Below are positions 23,423 to 31,940 of a stretch of DNA of 64,000 nucleotides, one piece after another (the first letter of the stretch is position 1; each line of letters begins with the position of its first letter). The stretch is from Selaginella moellendorffii (Eukaryota; Streptophyta; Lycopodiopsida; Selaginellales; Selaginellaceae): positions 62,001-126,000 of the forward strand of contig NW_003314381.1 of NCBI RefSeq assembly GCF_000143415.4, in the 5' to 3' direction. The notes under the pieces were generated by a model, which saw only the letters and a program-made list of their open reading frames with translations, made no database searches and was not told the DNA's origin. Position numbers and translations under genes: made by a program.

Positions 23423-24182
23423 GATCATGCTAGTGTCAGGGTGCTCTTGCCACCTTTTGGAATTGTGGGTGGGGGTGGTCAGCGTCTGGGTGGCAGTCTC
23501 GTTTTGCTCTTTTGTATGCTTTGTGGAGTTTTGTACAGTGCATTTCTTGACTGGCAATCCCTTCGTCTGCCAGTCAGGTTTGAGATATAGGTCCTCGTCC
23601 TGGTGTTGTTTGATGGCTGCACTATGCCTCCATGTCCTAGTCCCATGGAAGTTGCTTTCCAGTTCCATGCACTGTGTGTGTGGAAGCTTGGGAGGTCAGG
23701 GACCCTGCTCTGCTGGTGTTCCCACGTTTCAACCAGTGCGATGATGTCAAAATGCCCATATTCCGCTAGACCCAGTCCACAGTCGTCCAAATTTGCAACC
23801 TTGATGATGTCCTGCTTGATGGCGCAGCAACTAAGGTAACACCATCACCACGCCGTTGTATTATTGTTGAAAAGGAGACACCATAGTTGAACACATCCAA
23901 TCCAAGGCTACTGAACTCTCTCCATTTTCCCGATGTTGAAAAAATGTAGGATCTACAATACATTTCCAACAACGCATTCGCCACAAAATGTGCCTATCTC
24001 GAGGCAAAGTCCTCTTTTCTCTGTCCATGTTATTGAATAAGTGCAGAGCCACCAAACTCTCTCCATTCATGATACAGCGCTTCATTGTGGCTTGCCTATG
24101 AATAGTCGATCAGGCCCACTTTCTTTCTACGTATGCTGAGAGGTCTTTTCCACGCGTGAAGGGAAAAGAATTTTACCTATAG

Positions 24183-26161
24183 TCACAACTTGGAGCGGGA
24201 GCGAGTAACTTGGAGTAAATCCTTGCGAAGAATTTTCCCTGTTGCTGACTTTGGAATCGAGGGTACAAAAGTCACTGCCCGGATCCTCTTATGAGAAGCG
24301 ACCTGGGATAGAAAAACAAGATCACTGGAGAAGGGAAACTGTGCTTTTTACCTGTCTCGCAATGAAATCCATAACTTCGTCTTTCGAGAGCGATTTTCCC
24401 GCTTCGCCGGATCCACGAACAACACAGGCGAGAGGAATCTCACCAGCATCATCATCCGGGTACCTGGAAGAATATTTAAAACACGATGTTGACAAAAGAT
24501 AAAGGTAGAAAATGGTGGTGGGCTTACGGGATCACGGCTGCGTCGGCAATGCCTGGATGAGCGAGAAGAAGAGCTTCCAGTTCCGCAGGAGCAACCTGGA
24601 AGCCTTTGTACTTGATGAGTTCCTTGAGCCTGTCGACGATGAAGAGGAAGCCATCGTCGTCGAAGTAGCCAATGTCTCCGGTGTGGAGCCAGCCCTCTGG
24701 ATCGATGGTGGCGGCGGTGGCGGCAGGATTGTTGAGGTAGCTTTGCATGATGCAAGGGCCTCGCAGCCAGAGCTCGCCTCGAGAGTGTGGAGGCAGTGGC
24801 TTGCCCGTATCCACGTTCGTGACTTTGGCTTCGTGGTTCGCTGTTAGAAGCCCGGCCGAGCCGAATGGAGCTTCTCCACTGGCACCAAGACCAGTTGTCT
24901 CAGTCATGCCGTAAGCCTTGAGTGACAAGAACTTGAAAGTTAGAGCCAAAACCAAAGAAAATTCCTGGACAACTCTGATGAAAGTCATGCAAAAGTTCTA
25001 AGAACCAAAGAAATTCTTGGACAACTCTGATAAACACGAAAAGCGAACCAAAATCATGCAAAAGTTCTGAGCCAAGCAAGGAAAATCGAACAAGAAAACC
25101 GTGAAGAACGAAGAACATACCTGACTAAACTCTTGGATTTGTGGAAACTTTGCTAGAAATGCTTCCAAAGTTTCCTTGGCCAGTGGAGCAGCGCCCGATG
25201 CGGCTCTCTTCAGAGAAGATAGATCGTAGCTTTCCACCGCTGGGTGCTTGAGGAGCGCGACCACGATCGGCGGCACCATGGGCAGACTGGTGATCTTAAA
25301 TCGCTGGATGCACTGGAGCATGTGGAGGAGGTCGAATTTCCTGACCACCACCATCGTCGCGGCGAGATAGATCATCATGCAGCCGCTATAGATGAGCCCG
25401 GCGATGTGGAAGAGCGGCAAAAGGATGAAGGTCACGACCTTGTCATCGTTGTCATTGGGCTTAGAGGCGAGGATCGAGACCGCGGCGATGAGATTTCCAT
25501 GAGAGAGCAGCACGCCTTTGCTCGGCCCCGTGGTCCCCGACGAGTAGAGCAGCGCCGCTGGATCGCCCTGCCGGATTCTCACCGCGCTAGGGAATTTGCT
25601 CTCATCCACGGCGAGGAGGCTCTCGAATCGCACGAAGCGTGGATGATCCTGGAAGAATTTGGCGCCGGCATTCTCCCCGTCGAGGATCACCGTAGGGAAA
25701 CCCTGCCCGTTCTTGCCGATCTTGGCGACCAGGTCCGGCATCGTCACGACAAATCCCGCCCTGGAATCTCGCAGCTGGCGCTCGATTTCGGCAGCGGTGT
25801 TGGCCGGATTGGCCGTGGTCGCGACGGCGCCGATGGAGAGAATGGCAGCGAAGAGGATCGGGAAATACACCGTGTTGCCGAGCAACAGGAGGACGACATC
25901 ACCTTGGGAGACTCCGACAATCGATGAGAGGCCCGACGCCACGGATTTGGCGAGGCGCTGGAAATCGCCGCAGTGGATCGTGAAGCCGGTGGTGGAATCG
26001 ACGAGCAGCGGCGACGACGAGTTGGATGGATCGGCTAGAGGCCCCGAGAAGAGCAATGCGGGGAGGCTGTGATGCGTTTGGAGAGGAATCGGGACTGGAG
26101 GGAACAAGCTGCGATAGATCCCGTCCTCTCCATAGCCGCCTTTTACCTCCGCCATAGCCAT
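24183..26161 (-). CDS. 4CL-like acyl-CoA ligase with peroxisomal SKL end
   Basis: An ANL-superfamily acid:CoA ligase: it activates a carboxylic acid with ATP to an acyl-AMP and passes it to CoA. Exons 25121-26161, 24528-24916, 24352-24463 and 24183-24302 give 553 residues, the usual family length. Visible motifs are [13 protein letters not shown] (P-loop, about residue 204), [41 protein letters not shown] and [11 protein letters not shown] with the catalytic Lys. The protein ends SRSKL; SKL is a canonical type 1 peroxisomal signal. Plant ligases of this kind (the 4CL-like/OPCL1 group) act on oxylipin or fatty-acid-like substrates before beta-oxidation; the substrate here is not decided by the sequence. 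It is the intact member of a local family whose other copies are broken. Start chosen at the first ATG of exon 1; the next Met is two codons later. Confidence 0.9.
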
Positions 26162-27197
26162 AGCCGGGAAAATATGATATGAACTCTAGGTTAGGGTTTT
26201 AGCGCAGGGATTGTGTCTGGAAGGAGTGATGGCGGCTCAAGCTCGCGCTGTGGCGCTGTGCTCGCGCGATCGGCAAGAACGCGAGCGCAAGAGATCATCT
26301 CAACAGGTACTTGCATTTTCTTTTGGTGTCTAGAAGATTTCAAACTGTTCCATCAGCTACCAGCGGATCTCGTACCGCGAGCGATGGCGAGAGAGTGTCT
26401 TCGAGCTCGCGCTGTGACGATTGTCGGCAAGAACGCGAGAGAAAGAGATAATCTCACAGGTGCTTGGGCCAGGCTTGTATTTTTCTTTGGTGCTATTTTG
26501 CTTGTCTTAGAAGAAGTCAAGCTGTTCTATCAGCCGTGGCGTGGACTAGCGAATCTCGTGGAAGAAAAAGGCCGTAGGTCTGTCAAGAGTTATTTTTTTC
26601 TCTTTGTCGAGCCAAGATCTAATTGGCATATCTTTGATTGTCTGTTTTCTTTGCACGAGCTTGGCGGACGCATGAAGATAGGTATGATTTTTTCGTTTTG
26701 GCACTTCATAAGTTCGTCGTTTCGTGATTTCAGTAATTTAACTTCTGTGTCAGATAGAGCTCCCAAATTCTATCGAGCTGCAAACTTTGATTAAGCAAAA
26801 GAGAAAGAGGCCGAATGGACCTGGGAAAATAAAGAAAGGCATCGCGATCGTGCCACACCTGTCGTTTGCCAGAGAAAGACGGGGAGATATGAGAGGAAAA
26901 AACTTTTTTGCGGCATTAACATCTTCTACCAAACGAGACGCTGTCCAGACCCACTTTTGACAAATTTCGGAAAGTCAGCCGAGACACGGCTAGCACTCAA
27001 TGGTGCTCCGCAAAGATATGGTTGCAGAAATTATCCAGGTACGAGCGCGCACTCCCTCTATCAACTTGAGAGGAATTTCCTGCTTAAATCTTGCTCACCC
27101 ATGTTTTTTTTCTCTCCAGACAATCCGAGTTTGTTGATCCGAAGTTCTATCCCAGCGGGTCTCTTTAGAGGAAGGAAGAAAGAAGAGCGAAAGAAGA
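26162..27197. other. Intergenic stretch with divergent exon-like repeats
   Basis: 26229-26306 on plus is a possible small first exon (ATG, 26 codons, then CAACAG/GTACTT). A diverged second version lies at about 26393-26530, with GGCAAGAACGCGAGAGAAAG matching GGCAAGAACGCGAGCGCAAG and again a splice-like CACAG/GTGCTT. I find no continuation that forms a protein. From 26550 to 27197 I see no gene, only the leader of the next one. Confidence 0.4.
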
Positions 27198-28808
27198 ATG
27201 GTACGATTCCCTCCACCAGCAGCAGCAGCAGCAGCAGCATATCTTCTGTTTCTATTCACTACCAGTAGCTTTGTTCTCGGCAAAAGGTATGAGCTATCGC
27301 CCGGCTGGACTGCTGTGAACAACGAGAGCTTGAAAGGGGCTGGAAGCGATGGCGGTTCTAGCTATCGGATTTTAAGAGCTGGGGAGGATCCTATAGTCAG
27401 TGACAATGGAAGCTTTAGCTTGGCCTTCTACGACCCCCAGGGAACGAACAGATACTTCCTGTGTGTGCTGCTAAACGTTGGGAAATCCAAGCCAGCTCCA
27501 GCCTCTCTCGTGGTTCCAATCTGGATTGCAAACTCCAACTCGTCATTCTCCGGCAAGGCAACTCTGATGCTCACAGGAACACACAAAAAGTTCATACTTC
27601 TCGACTCCACCGGGACTTTGAAGTGGAGTAGCGGTAGCGTGGTCGGAATCTCCAGCTTGGAGCTCGATGAGACAGGGAACCTGATGCTGATCAGCGAAGA
27701 TGGCAGCGTTCTCTGGCAGAGCTTCGAGCACCCGACGAATGTTCTCGTTCCAGGACAGACTTTGCGGCCGGGAATGTCGATCACAAGCGTCAACTCGAGC
27801 TCCCAGCAGCCGGGACCGTTTAGAGGCACTATGGAAGCGAGTGGCTTCGTGTTCTACGTTCTTCCAGAGACGGAGCCGACCATGGCCGATATGCTTCGCA
27901 AGCCGCAGCCGTATCAGGTGTGGAGCGTCGGTTCTAGCAGCAGCAGCCTCGAATCCGCCTTGAAAGTTTGCGACTCTTCCAAGGCGGTGATGGCCGTGAC
28001 AAGCAGCGGCATCGTGATCTCCTACGAGCGTTCCAGCAGCGGCGAGTGTGGCGGCGATGGGAAATCCTTACAGGTGTATAGAAACGACGAGGATACAGCA
28101 GCGGAGAGCCAGTACTGGAAGCTCGAGGAAAATGGCGACTTTGTTCTTCGCGGGTTCCACGAGCGGGAGCAAAACTGGGCGACGGTGTTCGCTCTCTCGA
28201 CCCGGGCCAACGATTCGTGCAAGCACCCGACCGCGTGTGGGAGCTACGGGCTTTGCAACAGCCAGGGGAAATGCCAGTGCGTGGGAAACGAAGAACTGGA
28301 CGATCACACCTCGCACTCTTGCGGCGCTCCGTCCGGCGTCTCGGCCTCTTGCCTCGCGAACGAGGCCGCGAACCACCACTTCGTGAAGATCCCCTCCGCG
28401 ACTTACTTCTCCAACGCGTTCTCCCGGCCGGATCTCCGCAGCTCGTCGCTGGAGGATTGCTCCGCCGCGTGCGCGTCCAATTGCTCCTGCGCCGCCGCGT
28501 TCTTCAGCCGGAGCGGCGGCGGCGATTGCTTCCTGGTGGACGAGGTCATGGGCAGCTTGAGCTTGGTTGGGGGCGGCGCTGGAGCGGAGGAGGGGGATTA
28601 CACGGCGCTGGTGAAGATCCAAAACGCGCAGCTCATCTCGGCGCCACTGTCCGCTAGCCGGGGGAAGGGGACGAGCAAATCCGCGCGGACTGCCATCATC
28701 TTCCTGGCGGTGCTGTGCGGTGTTCTAGCGGTGATGCTGGCGGCGGGCGGCTACATTATCAAGATCAAATATCCCCACGCTTACAACAAGATGATGAGGA
28801 GGTCGTGA
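27198..28808 (+). CDS. G-type lectin receptor-like protein without kinase
   Basis: 536 residues from one exon. An N-terminal signal peptide contains a run of seven Ala encoded by a (GCA)n repeat. Then follow a bulb-type lectin domain (about 60-200; NGSFSLAFYD, IWIANSNSSF, GNLMLISEDGSVLWQSFEHP), an EGF-like module (CKHPTACGSYGLCNSQGKCQC, about 340-360), a PAN/apple-like module with paired cysteines (about 385-455), and one membrane helix near 497-520. Only about 15 residues follow, so there is no kinase. The ectodomain parallels that of the full receptor kinase at 29139-31814, which suggests a duplicate that lost or never had the kinase. It probably sits in the plasma membrane; a co-receptor or decoy role is inference. 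Confidence 0.88.
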   Translation: MVRFPPPAAAAAAAYLLFLFTTSSFVLGKRYELSPGWTAVNNESLKGAGSDGGSSYRILRAGEDPIVSDNGSFSLAFYDPQGTNRYFLCVLLNVGKSKPAPASLVVPIWIANSNSSFSGKATLMLTGTHKKFILLDSTGTLKWSSGSVVGISSLELDETGNLMLISEDGSVLWQSFEHPTNVLVPGQTLRPGMSITSVNSSSQQPGPFRGTMEASGFVFYVLPETEPTMADMLRKPQPYQVWSVGSSSSSLESALKVCDSSKAVMAVTSSGIVISYERSSSGECGGDGKSLQVYRNDEDTAAESQYWKLEENGDFVLRGFHEREQNWATVFALSTRANDSCKHPTACGSYGLCNSQGKCQCVGNEELDDHTSHSCGAPSGVSASCLANEAANHHFVKIPSATYFSNAFSRPDLRSSSLEDCSAACASNCSCAAAFFSRSGGGDCFLVDEVMGSLSLVGGGAGAEEGDYTALVKIQNAQLISAPLSASRGKGTSKSARTAIIFLAVLCGVLAVMLAAGGYIIKIKYPHAYNKMMRRS

Positions 28809-28845
28809 TCGACGTGATTTTCAAATTTAAATGTCAGAATATGCT

Positions 28846-28936
28846 CTAGGGGTTTGAGGTGGCAGTCACAAGCTGACATGTCTGATGACGGCACGAGTTT
28901 GTGTTGTTGTGTTGTGACTGCCACGTCAAGCCCTAG
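28846..28936. repeat. Imperfect inverted repeat between the receptor genes
   Basis: 28846-28871 (CTAGGGGTTTGAGGTGGCAG...) pairs with 28912-28936 over 25 bp with about three mismatches, around a 40-bp loop. It lies directly after the kinase-less gene. It could be a MITE-like remnant or a transcript hairpin; I see no clear target duplication. Confidence 0.6.
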
Positions 28937-29138
28937 ACACAGGTGGCAATAATGCATAGTGCCAGATGACATGGCACGAGTGACGTGGCATTCTTTATTA
29001 CTTGCAGTTCCCGCCGACCTGTGCTTCAAAGGTACTGTGATCAATGAATGCCAAAATCGAGGGAGTGAATGCCCTGGCTATTAGGTTAACCAGTCTAGAT
29101 AGATCCATTGTTGGATTGGAGGGCGGAAGAAGCCAGCA

Positions 29139-31814
29139 ATGCCGCCACCGATTGCGAGTAGAAATCTCCATTCCATCTCCGCGATTCTCCTCCTGCTCTT
29201 GGCCGGGCTCACAGGATCGCGGCGAGCAGCGAATGCGAAGAGGTATGATCTTCCTCCGGGCTGGATGGGGAACAACACCCGGGGCGCGCTCACTGAGATC
29301 CGTCTCTCGGATGGTTCTTTCTATCGGATCCTCAAGGCGCCAATTATCGGCGGGCAAAGGCATGATCTAGAGGATGTTACCAGCGACAATGGCACATTTG
29401 CCCTAGCCTTCTTCCATCTCCACGGTGGCTTCTATCTCGCGGTGGTGCTCCAGGCCCCTGGCCATGGCGAGATCTCTTCTTCGTCTTCCTCTAGCAGTGC
29501 CATTCCTGTGTGGATTGCGAACAGGGGTGGCGCCGTGGATGACAATGCGACGCTGCTGCTCACTCCCCAGAACGGCAAGATCATCCTCCTCGATTCCTCT
29601 CATAACTTCCGGTGGGGGCCAAATTCGGAGGCGATCGCGGGCGTGGAGCTCTTGGAGTCCGGGAATTTAGGGTTCTTCACGGCGCAGGGCGCGGTGGTGT
29701 GGCAGAGCTTCGAGCTCCCGCAGGAGGTGATCCTTCCCGGCCAGGCTCTCAAGCCGGGAATGCAGCTCACAAGCAGCGGCACGAATCGATCCAGCCTCTA
29801 CAGGGCCCAGGTCCGCGGCGATGGATTGGTCTTGAGCGCTGGAGATCCCAAGATGATCGTCCCACAGCCCTACTTCGCCTGGAGATTGAAGGAGAAGTGT
29901 GATGGATCAGAAGCAGTTCTAGGATTCACCGGCGCAGAGATCACACTCTCCTATCCAGGCGCTTGTCGATCGCTTGCACTGTCCATCCCGCTCAACACTG
30001 CCGATCCAATCCTTCTTCCGTTCGTGCGACTCGATCCAGATGGCGATCTCGTCGCTTACAAATTCCATCCTCGATCCGCGACCTGGGTGCCCGGATTCCA
30101 GCTCTCGGCTCTCCAGCCCGATTCGTGCAAGCTCCCCAGCGCGTGTGGTACCTACGGCATTTGCGAGCTCGGGGGCAAATGCCGGTGCCTGGAAGTCCCA
30201 CACCGCGGCGGCGAAAGCTACCGCGAGGGCGCGCCGTCAGCTGTACCGTGCGGTACTGCGCCGCCACTTGGCGCACCGCACGGACTACCGCAGGCCGACC
30301 AATGCGCCGACGAATACGTCAACCACCACTTTTTAAATGTGAGTGGCGTGAGCTACTTCGCGGTACCGTTGGCGGTACCCGATATGCGCGGCGCGTCGCG
30401 CGAGAAGTGTGCCGCGGCGTGCCGCTGGAACTGTAGCTGTGCCGCGCTGTTCTTTGATAACCGGACTGGGGAGTGTTTCTTTGTGCTGGACGAGATCTTG
30501 GGCAGCTTGACGATCGATCCCGCGCGGAGCTCCAGCATGATCGCGATGCTCAAGTTCTCGAACAGCCGGATCCTCAAGGGGCCGCAGTGGGGCGCTACTT
30601 CATCGCCGGCGGGGATGGAGAGAGCAAAGAGGGCGATTCTCATCGCCGCCGTGGCTGGCGTGACAGGATTCGCGATGATCTCTCTGGCGGTCTGCCTGGT
30701 GATCGTGCTCGCGCGGCGGTCGAGATCATCCACCCAAGCGAATCTGGAGGAGATGGAGCTGGATCTCGTCTTGAGCGGCATCCAGGGGCTGCCACAGCGA
30801 TTCCAATATTCCGTTCTAGAGGCCGCGACGTGGGGATTCTCCAGGAAGCTTGGAGCTGGAGGATTTGGCTCGGTCTACGAGGGATTCCTGGAGGATGGCA
30901 AGAGAAGCATCGCGGTGAAGAAGCTCGAGGGCGCCAGCGCGCAGGGCGCGCGGCAATTCATCGCCGAGGTCGCGACCATCGGCAGCATCAGCCACATCAA
31001 CGTCGTCAAGCTCTGTGGATTCTGCGTGGAGGGATGCCACCGGATGCTCGTCTACGAGTTCATGCCCAATGGCTCGCTCGATCGCTGGCTCTTCGTCTCG
31101 AATCAAACACCGGAGCATCCGCGAGGAGTCCTGAGCTGGGATCGCCGGGTGGAAATCGCGCTGGGCACTGCTCGCGGGCTGGCCTATCTCCACGAGGAAT
31201 GCCGCGAGCCCATAATCCACCTGGACGTGAAGCCCCAGAATATCCTCCTGGATGAACGGTTCGTGGCCAAGGTCGCGGATTTCGGAATGTCCAAGCTGCT
31301 GGGCGGCCGCGATGTGAGCCACGTGGTGACGTGCGTGAGGGGGACGCCTGGATACTTGGCCCCGGAATGGCTGCTCCATTCCATCGCGACCAAGAAATGC
31401 GATGTCTATAGCTTCGGCATGGTTCTCCTGGAGATCATTGGCGGGCGGAAGAATCTCGAGGTTTCCAGGATGAACAGCGATCTGGCGTGGTACTTCCCGG
31501 CGTGGGTCGTGAACGAGGTCCGGGAGGGGCGATTGATGGAGATTGTGGACGAGAGGATTAGGGCTCTTGTGAGCGAGAAGGCGGCGGCGCAGATGATCCG
31601 GATCGCGCTGTGGTGCGTCCAGGAGAGCGCGGCGTCGCGGCCGACGATGCCGGAGATCGTCCAGATGATCGAGGGGCACAGGGATGTGGAGGAGCCGCCC
31701 ATGGCGTTCCATTTCGCGGTCCAGACAATGGTGGACATCACGGCGTCCAGGGATTGCTTGTCCATGGCCTATGTCACTCCTCCCAGCTTCGATGTCTCGA
31801 GCTTGATCCGGTGA
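29139..31814 (+). CDS. G-type lectin receptor-like kinase
   Basis: 891 residues, intronless. Signal peptide (1 to about 32), bulb-type lectin domain (about 60-220; IPVWIANRGG, GAVVWQSFELP), EGF-like module (CKLPSACGTYGICELGGKCRC), PAN/apple-like module (CAAACRWNCSCAALFFD), membrane helix near 500-525, and a Ser/Thr kinase from about 566: GAGGFGSVYEG, IAVKKLE, HLDVKPQNILLD (about 693), DFGMSKLLG (about 713), GTPGYLAPEW. The catalytic loop has Leu before Asp (HLD), so it is a non-RD kinase, a class often found in innate immune receptors. Family knowledge places it in the plasma membrane, phosphorylating partners after ligand sensing; the ligand is unknown. Confidence 0.93.
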   Translation: MPPPIASRNLHSISAILLLLLAGLTGSRRAANAKRYDLPPGWMGNNTRGALTEIRLSDGSFYRILKAPIIGGQRHDLEDVTSDNGTFALAFFHLHGGFYLAVVLQAPGHGEISSSSSSSSAIPVWIANRGGAVDDNATLLLTPQNGKIILLDSSHNFRWGPNSEAIAGVELLESGNLGFFTAQGAVVWQSFELPQEVILPGQALKPGMQLTSSGTNRSSLYRAQVRGDGLVLSAGDPKMIVPQPYFAWRLKEKCDGSEAVLGFTGAEITLSYPGACRSLALSIPLNTADPILLPFVRLDPDGDLVAYKFHPRSATWVPGFQLSALQPDSCKLPSACGTYGICELGGKCRCLEVPHRGGESYREGAPSAVPCGTAPPLGAPHGLPQADQCADEYVNHHFLNVSGVSYFAVPLAVPDMRGASREKCAAACRWNCSCAALFFDNRTGECFFVLDEILGSLTIDPARSSSMIAMLKFSNSRILKGPQWGATSSPAGMERAKRAILIAAVAGVTGFAMISLAVCLVIVLARRSRSSTQANLEEMELDLVLSGIQGLPQRFQYSVLEAATWGFSRKLGAGGFGSVYEGFLEDGKRSIAVKKLEGASAQGARQFIAEVATIGSISHINVVKLCGFCVEGCHRMLVYEFMPNGSLDRWLFVSNQTPEHPRGVLSWDRRVEIALGTARGLAYLHEECREPIIHLDVKPQNILLDERFVAKVADFGMSKLLGGRDVSHVVTCVRGTPGYLAPEWLLHSIATKKCDVYSFGMVLLEIIGGRKNLEVSRMNSDLAWYFPAWVVNEVREGRLMEIVDERIRALVSEKAAAQMIRIALWCVQESAASRPTMPEIVQMIEGHRDVEEPPMAFHFAVQTMVDITASRDCLSMAYVTPPSFDVSSLIR

Positions 31815-31940
31815 GAAGATCATCCAGTAGGGCTTACAGAAGAGGAAGAAGCATCTTTTTTTAACACAAGAATATTCTCCTTGGCGCGAGTTGTAAACTC
31901 TTAGGGTTCTTCTTTGGGTTCATTAGTAAGCCCTAGTGGA

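Larger units (their letters stand above)
22328..23835 (-). mobile_element. LINE ORF2 remains, 5' part
   Basis: On minus from 23790: an endonuclease fragment with DIIALVETWEH (APE-type motif); a linker with EQIKEAINHLPQQKGF near 23250; then RT with FPTSWNVNHDIPIYKQGDP near 22890, GHAGFRPHFSCINHF near 22740, VDITKAFDMV near 22640 and the catalytic box near 22360. That box reads YAGD instead of YADD, so a metal-binding Asp is lost. Frames are broken throughout. The copia insertion at 22327/22328 cuts the gene just after this box. The interior also contains an inverted repeat (arms 22937-23062 and 23300-23422). Confidence 0.8.

Noticed and set aside
26213-26794. 193-codon plus frame upstream of the ligase
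   Set aside because: It runs through the two repeated exon-like units and their donor sites without any family match; better explained as chance openness over duplicated sequence.
30816-31823. Minus-strand frame of 335 codons opposite the receptor kinase
   Set aside because: A GC-biased antisense shadow of the kinase exon without a family signature.
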